The notes beneath the pieces were generated by a model that was not told the DNA's origin, made no database searches, and saw nothing but the letters and a program-made list of their open reading frames with translations. Shown here piece after piece: positions 1 through 14,858 of a DNA stretch of 64,000 bases. Position 1 is the stretch's first letter; every line of letters begins with the position of its first letter. Made by a program: the position numbers and the translations under genes. The DNA comes from Macrocybe gigantea (lineage: Eukaryota > Basidiomycota > Agaricomycetes > Agaricales > Callistosporiaceae): the NCBI GenBank assembly GCA_011319805.1, contig SJRY01000288.1:49617-113616 (forward strand), written 5' to 3'.

Positions 1-2053
1 AAAGTTGATTTCTTCAAGAGCAAATCTGCTCAGCCCATACGATGCCGTGAAATAAATGTGAACATGTGGCCGAGAGTCGACCTTGTAGAGTCAGTGATAA
101 CGCGTTATTTGCTGTGTGGCGGTGGCAATACCTTTGTGTTGGTTGCAATAACACCGAGATAAAGAGTAGTGAAAACGGTGGGAGGCACTGTGGAAAGTGA
201 ATTCAGCATTCATAACAGAAACAGATGCGGTTCGTTCACCTCTTAACTCTCTTGCGCGTTCCTTCTCCCAACTGGCCCCAGCGACAACAAGGTCTATGCA
301 ATCCCCGTGGCCAGGAATATAGTCTTTCTTTATTTTCACCCACGGTAAGTGGGAATCGTGGTATTTACTCTCTTCTGATTTCAAGACAAGTCCTTCATGG
401 TGATCCGCGATTGTGTCCATGAAGACTTTTTCTAACTGGTTCACTGGTAAGGCGAGATTTCCTGGGCTTCCCAAGTTGACAGGGTAGCGTGTAGCAAGTA
501 GTGACTGTCCAGGTATGGCTTTAACCAGAGATTCTAAAGTGGCGCGCCGGTAAGAATAGGGCCTGGATAGTAATGATACTGAGTCAAGCAACAGAACGTC
601 GAAGAACACTAATGCAAGGTGCAGGCTCGCAATAGGATGAGCTGCCGGTGAGTTTTGCAAGTTTCTGTTTGTCCGTGCGTCGGAAGAAACTATGGTTGAA
701 AACATAAAAGCAGCTCACGGGTCTTCAACGGTAGATATTCGGTCTTGATTGCCGGAACGGGGGTAACGTGCGGTACGTTCAATCAGTGGCCGGATTTTCC
801 AAAATTCTGCTTCCATAGTTAGTCAAGGTTTCAAACAGGAGACAGATACAAACCATCGATTTCTGTCCCATGACATGCTACCAGCTCTGCGTCAAGGATG
901 ACATTGTATTTCACCTTAGTGGTTGACGCCTTGCCATCCGCATGTGCACCCAGAGATAGTGCTCGCCGGATGATACAGTGAACAGCATATCGTTCTTCCG
1001 TTGAGTCCCTCATGTTTTTACTAAAAATTCGTATCGGACAGACACCGTTCTTGTTGATTTCAACATGTATTTGCGCACGCTCGCCATCGTATTTTACCTC
1101 TGCCCATACTTTTCTAGAACCGGATAATATTTGCAAGGCATGTTGACACCCTCGTCCTTTTGAAGATTTCGGTACCTGTTGAAACGTTTCAGTGAATTGG
1201 TGATATAACCATGGTCAATATCTCCCACTTCTATAGGAATACCAATACATGGTCCTTGAGCTTGCTTTTGATGCATTGGACGTTCAAAGTCGTCTGATAC
1301 CTCTTGGATGTTAGACTTCACACGATATGCTCTAAGCATGCAGCCAGAAGGATCCCAGATCTTCATCGCTATTTCTTTTGACAGTATTTTAGACGAGGTT
1401 GCCTTTGTATTTCGGAGAGCGTCACTGTAATGCCAAGAGCGTGAAGGATATAGTAGTGGTCGCAAATCCTTCAAGATTATTTGTGTCAAGAAAGCTGCGT
1501 TAGACGGAGATGCGCAACGATACAATTCATTCACGATCTTTAGTCGGCTACGTCGGGCAGAAGGGAGGTATTTTTCCTGAATTGATGTGACGGAGAAACT
1601 GGAGTGGGAGGCCAATTCATCGAGCAGGTTGTCTACTTGACCCAAGGAAAGGGACGTATCAGAATTGCATGGAGCCTGTCTAGGTCGTGAGATAACGGCC
1701 ATGGCGGAGCTATGTTTCAGGACCGCATGAAGCTGTCCACCAAGACACCCTACTCCAGTATTCGAGGACCATGTAGAGAGAGCTTTTAAAGGAATAGTAT
1801 AATGTTCCGCGAGTAAGTGGGATAATATCGTCTCTTGCATGTCGTATTTTCGGCCCACGTCCTCATCAGGGAAAAGCATCTTGAAAACAATAGACGTAGT
1901 CCCGCGAGGTAAAGGAGAGTACATCTGGTGCAGATTCGAACACCACCGACTGAATACTTCGCCGGCAGGGTTCTGATTCGTTGCTTTTGGCTCGTGAGGG
2001 ATAGTGGCAATTTCCTTCAGAAGAGAGCAAAAGCTGTGATAAACACTGCCCAT
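1..2053 (-). CDS. ATP-dependent DNA ligase, 3' end cut by window edge
   Basis: Joins DNA nicks through a ligase-adenylate intermediate. I trace exons 2053-1229, 1175-854, 806-719, 664-240, 187-132 and 81-1 (continuing off the window). The five introns are 47-54 nt with GT-AG ends, and the reading phase is kept across every junction. The N-terminal half is the helical ligase DNA-binding domain. The nucleotidyl-lysine motif KYDGERAQIH has its lysine at about residue 303. Later come HLALVFFDV (motif IIIa), EGLVLK (motif IV) and WVKIKKDY (motif V), then the OB-fold part PHVHIYFTASYGLS. KYDGER resembles ligase I/III and archaeal-type enzymes more than the KLDGER of ligase IV, so I leave the subfamily open. 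I chose ATG 2053, which reads straight into the conserved FCSLLKEIA block. A further exon from ATG 2216, joined by an intron at about 2087-2036, is possible. No stop or frameshift is seen, so it is probably functional. Confidence 0.85.
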
Positions 2054-2467
2054 GACCAGATCCTGACCTGCAAGAAATCGCGGTACTTACAATGCAAATG
2101 GTATTGGGCTGCAATTTTCGATGGAATCCGTCGACATAGTGGACATAGGCAAACGGCAGACCGAGTCTCGCAACCTGACTGGCCCATCGGCTTGGTAACA
2201 CGATATGTATTGCCATAATGGGTATTCTCGTACAAACAAATATAAGTGGGCACTGCAGACAGTTGAATGACATGAAACAATGATTAATCTTATAAAGATG
2301 AAGAAAGGTATGGAACAAAATGAGTAGATATATCCGTGAACTTAAAATATCCAAAAAGCAGAGCATGGAAGAAAGACGGACAAAGCAGGGAGGGGTAACA
2401 GGATCTGTTGGAAACTGCGTGCATAAATGTGATATCATCAAAGTGATGAAAGAGGGAAGCGCGAAAG
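2054..2467. other. Intergenic gap between ligase and kinase genes
   Basis: About 0.4 kb between the 3' end of the kinase and the 5' end of the ligase, both on the minus strand. It should hold the kinase terminator and the ligase promoter. A short minus-strand reading from ATG 2216 to about 2088 ends at a good GTAAGT donor, so it could be a 5' exon or an upstream ORF of the ligase. No TATA box or other clear site is seen. Confidence 0.4.
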
Positions 2468-4201
<1,734 letters not shown>

Positions 4202-4620
4202 TGTCTCGACTCTTGGACGGTTGTTGTAGAAAAGAACGACAAATCGTTAAGGTCATCAGTGTGGGCGCTTCGGTTACCATACCTCTGGTATTACATAACC
4301 TCATCGCCGATTTTGGAATGTTCTCACTAGCATGCATTTTTGGGCAACTTTTGCATCGGGGTTTAAAAAGTTTACCCAGGTAATGTCAAAGAACCCATCG
4401 GCAAAATGTCCTGTAAAATACATTACAATACGTTGCAATATATTGTCTATGGTGCGGGACACCTAACCACCGCCACTTTCGTGCAGTGGCCAAATTGGCC
4501 GGTCATCAAACCTCACCATCATTAATATTGAAATATCAAGCAAAATTATTTACTTGTTGATAATCTCATAGGCATCCGATGCATATTTACAGTAAATACA
4601 ATTTTTTCTTCATTTTTTCT
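4202..4620. other. Kinase upstream region and edge of the repeat-rich zone
   Basis: This holds the presumed kinase promoter, with no clear TATA box, and then AT-rich sequence. A short interrupted palindrome, GGCCAAATTGGCC, lies near 4491-4503 and could mark one end of the decayed DDE transposon to the right. I could not find a matching inverted copy near 7.7-8.8 kb, so the transposon end is not established. Confidence 0.3.
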
Positions 4621-7600
4621 CACCAGAAATGGTCAGCCGCAGGAAGAGCTGGTGAAAAGTGTCAGCTGTGAATGCCAGAGCTGCAAAACAATGAAAGCAC
4701 AGAACACGCAATGAATCCAATGACTCAGATGGCAGTGTTGACATCATTGAGATTCTGGATTACTGGATTACAACCCAGAGGAGGAGTTGGGCTGGACAGG
4801 TGGTGTCAACCACTGGATCAGTGATGTTGAGTAGTCAGATGAAGATGAGGGCTCATTGGATGAGAGTGATTTGGAACTTGAAGAGTTGGAAGGACCCAAG
4901 TTGATAGAGAGCCTTTGAGCTGGCAGCAAAAACAAGTTGGCAATCCTGCAAGATCAGCAATCACCTTCTGAGGAACTCACAGCATACCAAAGACTTACCA
5001 AGACCACCTTGTCTTTGAAGGAATGGCAAGCTGCTGAGAAGAAACATGGATTTGGATATACTGGCAACTCTGAATGTTCAAAGTGAAGGCTTGTAAAAGC
5101 TGTGCATGACAAGGCAGAGGCTGACAAAAAGCTGAGGAGCAGGTGAGTAATGATTTGGATGTAAGAAATAACACTGACTTACTAGAAAATCATCAGTGAG
5201 AGTGCCCAGGTTATAATGAAGTTTCTTGCCAAAGGTGCTCAGGGTGCTTGACAAAGCCTGAAAAGGACATCTGTTCACGGCAATGCTATCAGTGGCTTGA
5301 ACTGAGAGTGTACCAATGAGGTGATGCAAGACGGATCTGAGTTGAATCAGTCAATTGGTGAGATCTTTACAGGATATGCTTCAGATATCTCTGAAGATGT
5401 TGACTGGATTGAGGATGGCTCAGACAATAAGCATGCAAATGGCAGCAGATCCAAGAATGCAAGAAGCAATGCACCTGAGCCAGTGGAACTATCAATCTGA
5501 CCATCTCCTCCCCTCAAACGCCATCATCTGTCTGTATCATATCATGCTGCATGTTTACAGGCCCAGGAAGTGCAGCAAAATGAGTTGAGGGAGGCCTTGG
5601 ATGCAATAGAGAAGCTGATTTGCTCAAAGAAAGCAGACACTTTTGATCACAGCCAGAATGGTTTGCAGGAATACTGAGTGTATGCAATCCAGTCATATTT
5701 GTATATGGTGGTTCGTAATGGCTGGAAGAGCATTGAAGCTTCTGTCTCAGCTGCAGAAAGTCAGGAATTCTCACCAAAATGGGATGCACAACTTGTACAG
5801 CGATGAGTTCGCTATTGGGTCTCCTCTCGACAGCTTCTGCATTCACACTATGGACATTATCCAAAATCCTTCTCAATTCTTGAAGATCCTGCCATTCATG
5901 CTGAACTGCATTCATTCATTTGGTCAAACAAATGGACAATCAATCCTAAAAAAATAGCCCATTTTTCAAAGAAGACATTGATTGATGAAGCAGCAAAGAA
6001 ATACTTGCACAATGCCATGGATGAGGAGATGCTAAAGGGGCTTAGGAGATGCTAAAAGGGCTTAAGAGATATTTGGAAGTGGAGCTGATGCCTCAGATTC
6101 AGATGAAGACAACCAAGGGTGTGTCATTGAAGACTGCACGTTGATGGCTGCATAAAGAAGGTTTTTGTTAGGCTAGACGAATCTCAGAAGGACTCGGGCA
6201 GACTAAGTGTGAGAGTGGTCTTGAGATGATGGCAAAAGGAATATTAAGCCTAGCGCTACTGGTACATCTGGGAGTCCTTATATACATTACAGTACTCGAG
6301 CACGGACCATGGGCTGCGCAATGCTGTGGACTGCGGATGAGTAAGACTGGAAGGAGATGACTCAGGATGACTAGGGAAGTGGGATGACTCGATGGCTGCG
6401 CGCTGCGCAGCATGATGGGGGAGATAAGGGATGTGGGAAAGATAAGATAAGAAAATGAATAGTCCTTTGGGCGGCGTCTGTAACAGTTTTCGATATATGG
6501 AGTACAAGAAAGGGCTTTATTACGATGGCCATGAGCAACCCGATGTCATCAATTATTGGCAGAATATTTATCTTCCTGCAATACAGGCCTTGCAACCTCA
6601 GATCATTGAGTTCAAGATTGGGAATGTGGAAAGAGAGGTTGCAAAAGGGCCCTTCTTGATGGGGGGAACTGTGTCAAGAAGTGATCAGTTCTGGTGTATC
6701 AAGATGAAATGACCATGCAGGCAAATGATGGGATAAAAAGGAGCTGGGTTCCTGAGGGTGAGCAGCCTCTGAGAAAAAAAGGTATTGGACATAGCATCCA
6801 TCATTCTGAAGTGATCTGTTTGACTGTTGGATGGATCAAGGAAGCCAGTCAGACTTCGGAATATGGAAAGAACTATGATGGTTATTGGAATGGAGAACTA
6901 TTTATCAAGCAGGTATGGGCTTTCTGGATTATTATCCAGCAATCATTCAAATACTCTTCAACAACTGAAAGAAAAGATCATTCCTGCCTTTGAATGCCTT
7001 CATGGTGCAGAATATCAGGCTGTCATCATTGTTGACAACTCTCAAGGCCATTCTGCCTTTGCAAAAGATGCTCTGGTTGCATCATGTATGAACTGGAGAG
7101 CAGATGGCAAGCAGCCCTCCATGCATAATACATGGTTTATGCAAAATGGCATACATATTGAACAAGAAATGAGCTTTCTATCCAGTGAGCCAAAGGGCAT
7201 GAGACAAGTCATCATTGAGCATGGATTGTGGTGAGATGGATTAAAGATGCAATGTAACAAGTGCGATACTGGGTGCACTGACTGTTGTGGCAGATACATT
7301 CTTGCTCATCAGCCCGATTTCATGGCTCAACATTCTCTTGTCCAAGAAGTCATTGAAGATGCTGGATATATTTGCATTATCCTCCTGAAATTTCACTGTG
7401 AACTCAACACCATCGAGTTTTTTTTTAGAGCAACCAAGCACTGGCTGTGGTCTAACTGTGATTATACTTTTCAAACACTGCTTGCAAACTCACCGAAAGC
7501 ATTGCAGTCAGTTTCTATCAATCTTATTAGGAAATATGAACACCAGGTGCTGTGGTGGATAGAGGCTTATATTTCAGGTCTTTCAGTAAAGGATGCTCAG

Positions 7601-7684
7601 GTACAGGTGCAAAAGTTCAGCTCAACAAAGTATACCTCCCACTACCACATTCCAGAGGGTGTTGTGAGATTGATGAATGCTTAG
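4621..7684 (+). pseudogene. Decayed DDE-superfamily (Tc1/mariner-like) transposase gene
   Basis: Reading across frames on the plus strand gives a colinear but broken transposase. In order: an acidic N-terminal part (SDEDEGSLDESDLELEELEG), a lysine-rich block near 5.0 kb (LSLKEWQAAEKKHGFGYTG), a helical DNA-binding part around 5.55-6.16 kb (YLYMVVRNGWKSI; SLKTARRWLHKEGF), then after a solo LTR the DDE catalytic part. The second half shows YYDGHEQPDV, a first-Asp region near YGKNYDGYW, VDNSQGHSA (second Asp), and a final block LKFHCELNTIEFFF with the Glu. The C-terminus ends at 7684. At least five frame changes or stops are present besides the LTR at 6166-6485, so it is inactive. This protein type is common and multicopy in basidiomycete genomes. 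Element termini were not found. Confidence 0.75.
6166..6485 (-). repeat. Solo Ty3/gypsy LTR inside the transposase gene
   Basis: A 320-bp LTR in minus orientation, from TGTTAGGCTAG to TCTGTAACA, nearly identical to the LTRs of the chromovirus at 21346-27861. It is flanked by a perfect 5-bp target duplication GTTTT (6161-6165 and 6486-6490). It splits the codons for Gly-Phe in the transposase, so it inserted after that gene was in place. Only one LTR remains, which implies LTR-LTR recombination removed the body. Confidence 0.95.
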
Positions 7685-8857
7685 TCATTTTCTATATTAG
7701 GCAGGAATATTCCATATATGTATATATTATATCAGCTAGCCAAATCTGACTGGATGCAAAAAAATACCTTACTCAATTTTGATCCAAATGAAAATCTGTT
7801 TGGACATTTTGTTCTATGACTAAAATAGAGCATTTTCTTTAAAAAATAAAAAGGAACTACTGAAATTTGAGCATGCTATTTTGTTTGTACAAAAGAGGTA
7901 GTGTTTAGATATCCTGCACTATAGTACAGAAAGCTGGGCATCCAACACACAAAGATGCTCAACCCATGAGTTATCATCTATTTTAGCACCTCACTAATGA
8001 ATCATGCACAAGAAGTAGTCAATCCATTAATAGCAATGATGAGTTCTAGGCCGAGATCTGTACTGTGAACAGATAGACTAGAGGAAACAATAGTTCCAAG
8101 TCTTGCATATATTATCACTGCCAGGTATATCATGTCTGCCATTGACAAGGAATATGATAACCCTCCTGTTAACAAGCCATGCTCACCTTTATATACAACT
8201 TGTACTGAGAAGCTATCTCCATCTCCTCAAACATCATATAATTGCAGCAGCTGTAGTCCTGAGCAGAATGAAAATCCTTACAGAGATGTCAAGAAGGTTC
8301 ACAAAAAGCCTCTGTCTCTTGACATCTAGTTAATGAAGAAGATGAAACAGGTTGCTACTGAACATCTCCAGATATTCTGTCAAGAACTCTAGACATGCAT
8401 AGATGTATGCACCACTAGGATGGTATCCAAGAATGCCTTTCTCCCAGAAAGCATTGTTACTGTACTTATAGACTAGATAGATACTTTACTCACCAAGGCA
8501 ATGCTCAACAAACTGGCTGCCAATATCAAGCAGCTGCCTTATACAGCAGCCACAGCACTTCTTCCATTCTTCTTGAAAAACAAGATGTTGGTTAAGGCTG
8601 CAGTTAAATTGTTCTATGTGCTTTGAGAACTATATGACACCTTCAATGCAATGTATCAATAGATGAAAGAGGATGCTCAACTGAAGCAGGCACAAAACAA
8701 GCAAGCCAAGCTTGCCAGACAGATTTCTGAGCAACCTGAGCAATAAGGTATTATTTGCATTATATGACTATGATATCTTGTTCTGATCACTATCTGATCT
8801 AGATTAATCTGCATCAGACTGTACACCATCTGACATCAACTCATCATCTGTAATCTA
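7685..8857. other. Decayed sequence with plus-strand coding remnants
   Basis: AT-rich sequence with no intact gene. A 65-aa plus-strand reading starts at 8132 (MSAIDKEYDNPP), and further coding-like text without a steady frame follows at about 8500-8745 (LPFFLKNKMLVKAAVKLFYVL and a Gln/Lys-rich tail). I do not recognise the family. It may be the rest of an old element or host gene into which gypsy copy B inserted. Confidence 0.3.
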
Positions 8858-9165
8858 TATTATGGACAGCACATTTTCTTATCTTATCTTTCTTCTATCC
8901 CTTATCTCTTATCATACAGCACTGCACAGCACACAGTCTGTTGAGTCATTTCCTTTCTCTAGTCATTCTGAGTTACTTTTTGCCAGTCTTACTCATCTGC
9001 AGTCTATAGCATTGCATAGTCCATGGTCCGTGCTCATATACTATAACATATATAAAGGCTCTCAGATGTACCAGTAGCATTAGGCTTAATATTCCTTTTG
9101 CCATTGTCTCAGACTGCTCTTGCACTTAGTCTGCCTGAGTTCTTTAAGATTCATCTAGCCTAACA
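8858..9165 (+). repeat. 5' LTR of gypsy copy B
   Basis: A 308-bp LTR with the family's TATATAAAGG promoter box near 9050 and the AGGCTTAATATTCCTTTTGC block shared by all LTRs of the family. It lacks about 15-20 bp near its start compared with the LTRs of copy C, as does its partner at 15630-15940, so the two LTRs belong to one older subfamily. Confidence 0.85.
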
Positions 9166-9210
9166 AGATATTAAGCCTCATTGAGACTCACTCAGACTCA
9201 CACATGCACC

Positions 9211-10960
9211 ATGTCATGCTTTATCAAAGACTTGATCAACATTCGATGACAAGTGATTGCCAACCCAGTGAACACCAGTATGAACAATGAGAGCACTTGG
9301 CTTAGAGAAGTAGATCAGACATTATAGTCCACACTATTCACAGAGACAGTCCACACCACTTGCAGAGACACTAGTAATTCAAACAAATGAAAAAGGGAGC
9401 ATATGCCTATACCAAGTAGTAACGACAATGAATAGGCATTTCTGAGAGAGTTTGCCTTTACCACTACAGACAAACCCACTGAGATCCTCAGTGAAGGAGC
9501 AGCACAGCTCATCGCAGAACCTTTTCTAGAAGGAAAATATAGAATAAGCCCAGAAGAGCTGTGGTCAGACCAGAATCTTCTTGCTGAAGAAGAGGATGAA
9601 TCTATCTGCAAGAAAATAAGAGAAGAATGAACACAAGCCTGGAACTTCAGGTGATAACTATAACTGCTGAATACAAGAAGAAGATATACTGATACAGAGA
9701 GGACATGATGCACAGAGTATACAACAGAACAAATGAGGACATCACCAAAGCTAGGGATATATAGGAATGAAACTACTAAACCCCTTCAGAGAACCAATCT
9801 GCCAAAGCACAGCATAAAGAGGGAATTACACTACCATAGTAAAAATAAGCAACAGCAACTAGAATGAATACTATTAGTAGAAGGAGTGAAAAGGATTACT
9901 GAAGACAGATGGACCAACTGCTGCAGAGTGGGCCAATTTTGAACAAGCCTGTAGAATCACAGGAGTTAACCTAGACTATTGAAAGGAACAAAGAGGGGAA
10001 TGAACACAGAAATAAATCCAAAACAGCAAGCCCAAGTGCAACAGATCCAGGAACAGCAGAACCAAGACCAAGATGATGATGAAGAAATTCCCCAAGGAAT
10101 GATGACAGAATTTAAAGGGATCATCACAGACCTGAAATCCTTTACAGGATATTGAACAGCCTTTGACATTTGGTGGAGGAAGATGAAACTATATACAAAT
10201 GTATATAGAAACCTCACTGATGAACAAAAGATTGGAGCAGTTTTATCAAGGATGGCCAATAGACCAGGAGCCCATTAGGCATTAAGGAAGATTGATACTA
10301 CTACTAGGGCAGATATATGGACTGACTTTACAATCTAGATTGAAGCACGATTCAGCAATATCATGTCAGTATTGCAGGCAGAGCAAACTATTCAACATCA
10401 GATAGGAAAACTGACCTATTGATGAATTCTTAGATGAATTCACAGACCTCATAGGGAAGGCAGGCATAATAGGAACTGCATCCTGCTTTCTACTCAAAAA
10501 GAGCTTAAACTGACAAACAGCAGAGGCAATACACTCAATCTCTGCACTCCTAGCAGATGGAGATGAATATATCAAGACAGCTTGAGCAATTGGATGAAAT
10601 ATTGATGAACACAGGAATGTAATGAGAAGAAAATTTACAAACAGCCAGTGTAAATCCAGAAACTCAAGCCAAGGAGCAGGACAGGCAATGGAAGTCAACA
10701 AAGTATGAAGCAACAATTGCTTCAATTGCAATAAACCAGGGCACCATTCACGAAACTATCTGAAACCATAATGGGGATTAGCGAATATTACATGCTTTAA
10801 TTGCAGCTTGAAAGGACACTATGCATGAAACTGTAAGAAAAAGAAGAAGGGAAAGTCCTGTGTCAGAGAAGTGAAAGAAGAAAAGTAAGAAGGCAAAGAA
10901 GACAAGGAAAAAGAAAACTCTAACAAAGAGAGTTTTGTCAAAGAGTCCAACTAGGAAGTG
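9211..10960 (+). pseudogene. gag remnant of gypsy copy B
   Basis: It begins with ATG TCA TGC TTT ATC AAA GAC, matching the start of copy C gag. It keeps the glutamine-rich middle near 10.0 kb and two zinc-knuckle blocks near 10.71-10.83 kb ([14 protein letters not shown], then CFNCSLKGHYA). Many in-frame TGA/TAG codons and several indels break it. Gag would form the particle that packages element RNA. Confidence 0.8.
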
Positions 10961-13900
10961 CTAAATCATGACTCATACAACTGAAACAGACTCACTTCGA
11001 TACTGGATGTAGATTATCCCATGCTCCAAAATACACCATTCCTGTGAAATGATCTGAAGAACTATTTGAGAAGACAAACCATCAAAATAGAGAGAACTTG
11101 CAGTATTAGCTAAGATATGAATATGAAGAGGAACCATTATGATAACACCAGAAGTCAACAGTAGAGCAGACAGAACCTGCATTAATACTACTATAGTAAA
11201 GAAGACAGGGTTGAGAACATGACAGATTGAGAAGATTCCAATCATCAATACAGATGAATCACCCAATTGACAAAAAATAGTGAATCAAGTAGCAGAGGTT
11301 TATATTGACATCGAAGGACACAAAGAACATATGAAGGCCATCATTCTTGACATTGGAAAGACTGACATGCTACTGGGACATGACTGGCTCATCTATCATA
11401 ACCCAATGATTAAATGGAGAACAGGAGAAATTGTCTTTAACAGATGTTCTAAAACATGCAAGATAAATCACTAAACCATCAAGATACAGAAGGTGACCAA
11501 ACCAGTAAAAACTACAGCCAGCAATAAGACAGGAACCGAGATACCCCCATATCTAACCAGATTCAAACACTTCTTCAAGGAGAAGAATTTTGATCACTTA
11601 TCAGACTACAAAGAGTAGGACCATGAAATAAATCTGACAAAAGATGCACCCAAAGCTAGACTGAGCAAGGTCTATCCAATGATGCAAAAGGAACTGGAAG
11701 AGTTAGATGCCTTTATTGAGAAAGGACTAAGAACAGAAAAAATATGCCCATCAAAATCACCCTATGCAGCACCTTGCTTCTTCTGCAATAAGAAAGATGG
11801 AAGCAAGCAACTAATTCAAGGCTATCAAAAAGTGAACAAATACACAGTTAAGGACAAATTTCTGCTACTGCACATCAGTGAACTCCTTGAGTATTACAAG
11901 GAGTGGAATACTTTAGCAAAATCAGCATCATTTGGGAATATAATAATATATGCATTTGAAAAGGGGATGAATGGAAAGCAGCCTTCTTAACAGCAAGAGA
12001 ACTCTTCAAACTGACAGTCATGTATATTAGACAGTACAATACACCCAGAACATTTCAGCTAAATGATAGCAAGCCTCTTCCAAGACCAACTATGAAGAAG
12101 AGTATGCATAATCTACATAGATAATATCATAATCATTAGATGAACATGAAAAGAACTGTAAAGAAATACCATAGAAGTCACGGAGATACTGAACAAGAAC
12201 AATCTATTCATCAAAGGACTAAAATGCATCTGGGAATTATCAAAAGTCCCAGTACTAGGGTACATTATGGGAGAAGGAAAAGTGGAGATGGAACTAGAAA
12301 AGATTGCAGCCATACAATCCTAGCTGATGCCAAAAACAAAAAAGAAACTGCAGAAATTCTTGGAATTTACCAACTTTTACCAATGCTTCATCAAAGGATA
12401 TGCAAAGGTCACAAATCCTCTTACAGAACTGAAAACAAAACCTTCCAGTGGACAGACAAGCAACACAATGCTTTCAAAGAACTGATTTGACATATAACCT
12501 TAGTACCCATCCTAGCACTTCTACAAACAGAAGGAAAATTTCGATTTGAAACAGATGCCTCAGAATATACCATCAGAGCAGTTCTATTATAGTAGCAGAA
12601 AGGACTATAGCATCCAATTGCCTTTATTTCAAGATGCATGACTCCAGCAGAACAGAACTATGAAATCTATGATAAGGAACTCCTTTGCAATAATGGTCGC
12701 TCTGAAGACATGGAGACAATACCTCCTAAAAGCTTGACAGAAATTCAAGATACTGACAGACCACAAAAATTTATCATACTTCCAGAAACTGCAGCGACTC
12801 AATTCAAGACAGATTTAGTACCTGAAACTATAAGAATATGATTATGAATTGCAACATAAACTAGAAAAAGCCAATGGAAAAGCAGATGTCCTATTATGGA
12901 TAGCAGGATATAAAGAAAACCTAACAGAGAAGGAGGATATACAAATGATCAAAGAAGCAGCATTTATCCAATATCTGAAAGAGAATAATGAATGAGATTT
13001 CAAATTTATGATGTTTGAGGATGAACACCCATGAAAAGAGAAAGCAGAAAATAACAAAGTGATACAAATAAGAGAAATTACAATGATTGAATCCCTATGA
13101 ATAGAACAAATTTAACAGTATGCATGAAGAGATATAGTCATAATAATAGGACTGAAGGAAAAACCATACTGGTTCACAGAAGAAAACTACATTGTGTATG
13201 TGGGAGGAAAGGTTTATGTTCCCCAGATAATAAACTAAAAGAAGACATCATGTTTGAATATCACAATATACCCATCAGAGGACACCTAGAACAATACTGC
13301 ATGCATGAGCTCATAAACCACACCTACTGGTAGCCATCAATGCTAATAGACATCAAGAAGTATGTCAAAGAATGTGAAACATGACAGAAGAAGCATATAC
13401 TACTATACCCATATGAAGTTCCATAGCAACCATGGAAAGATATCAGAGTAGATCTCATAGGACCATTGTCCAGCTCAAACAGCTTTAATGCCATTGCTGC
13501 AGTTACAGACTGTCTGATCAAGATGATCCATTTGATCCCTACAAACACCAAGCTCATGGCAGAAGGCCTTGCACAACTATACTGAGAGAATGTGTAGTGA
13601 CTCTATGGAATCCCATGGAAGATCATCAGTGACTGAGGACTCCAATTCACAGCACAATTCATAATAGCACTTCTAAAACTACTTGGGATAAAGCAGAACC
13701 TATCAACAGCATACCATGCACAGATAGATGGACAGGCAGAATAATCACATCAGAAAACAGAGGTTTGTCTCAGAAGCTTCACAAACAACCTACAGGATGA
13801 CTGGGCAGAATGGATAGCAATTGCTGAATACTAGTATAATGACAAAACACACCAGAGAATGAAAGAAACACCATTCTACCTCAATTATGAAATCTATCCA

Positions 13901-14213
13901 TGGAAAGGAGAACTACAAATGATGGAAGGAGATAATCCTGCAGCAAACAGCTTTGCAGAAAAAATGAAATAGATATGAGAAGAAGCAAGTGCTGCACTAA
14001 AACATACACAGACATGAGCCAAAGACAACTATGATACCAAGCAAAAACTAGTTCATGGATATAGGAACAGAGACAGAGTCTGGCTTGAAGCTACTAATAT
14101 CACAGTCAATCGACCATCAAAGAAGCTATCAGCTCTCTGATATGGACTATTCAAGGTGATTGAAAAAAAAAGAAGCCTCAGCATATCATCTAGAACTCCT
14201 GGACTCATGACAG

Positions 14214-14858
14214 TGTTAGGCTAGATGAATCTCAGAAGGACTCGGGCAGACTAAGTGCAAGTGTTAGGCTAGACGAATCTCAGAAGGACTCGGGCAGACT
14301 AAGTGCGAGAGTGGTCTTGAGATGATGGCAAAAGGAATATTAAGCCTAGCGCTACTGGTACATCTGGGAGTCCTTATATACATTACAGTACTCGAGCACG
14401 GACCATGGGCTGCGCAATGCTGTGGACTGCGGATGAGTAAGACTGGAAGGAGATGACTCAGGATGACTAGGGAAGTGGGATGACTCGATGGCTGCGCGCT
14501 GCGCAGCATGATGGGGGAGATAAGGGATGTGGGAAAGATAAGATAAGAAAATGAATAGTCCTTTGGGTGGCGTCTGTAACAGCAAGAGTGGTCTTGAGAT
14601 GATGGCAAAAGGAATATTAAGCCTAGCACTACTGGTACATCTGGGAGTCCTTATATACATTACAGGACTTGAGTACGGACCATGAGCTGTGCAATGCTAT
14701 GGACTGTGGATGAGTAAGACTGGAAGAAGATGGCTCAGAATGACTAGGGAAGTGAAAAGACTCAATGGCTGCACACTGCACAGCATAATGGGGAAGATAA
14801 GGGATATGGAAAAGATAAGATAAGAAATTGAATGGTCCTTTGGGCAATGTCTGTAACA
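14214..14858 (-). repeat. Older solo gypsy LTR inside copy B, itself interrupted
   Basis: A minus-orientation LTR in two parts, 14214-14261 and 14587-14858, adding up to 320 bp. It is flanked by a perfect 5-bp target duplication GACAG (14209-14213 and 14859-14863). The host sequence on both sides is the pol 3' part of copy B (codons for LLDS and QLIHSMFNE). Confidence 0.92.
14262..14581 (-). repeat. Younger solo gypsy LTR nested in the older solo LTR
   Basis: A 320-bp LTR with a perfect 5-bp target duplication GCAAG (14257-14261 and 14582-14586), inserted 48 bp inside the older LTR. Its sequence is almost the same as the LTR at 6166-6485, while the outer LTR shows many CG to TG/CA changes. 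So the inner insertion is clearly the more recent. Confidence 0.95.

Noticed and set aside
2088..2216. Short minus-strand ORF upstream of the ligase as a separate gene
   Set aside because: It is only about 43 codons and ends at a splice donor. It is either a 5' exon or a chance reading.
4484..4510. Terminal inverted repeat of the DDE transposon
   Set aside because: Only one side (GGCCAAATTGGCC) was found, with no matching complement near 7.7-8.8 kb and no TA duplication.
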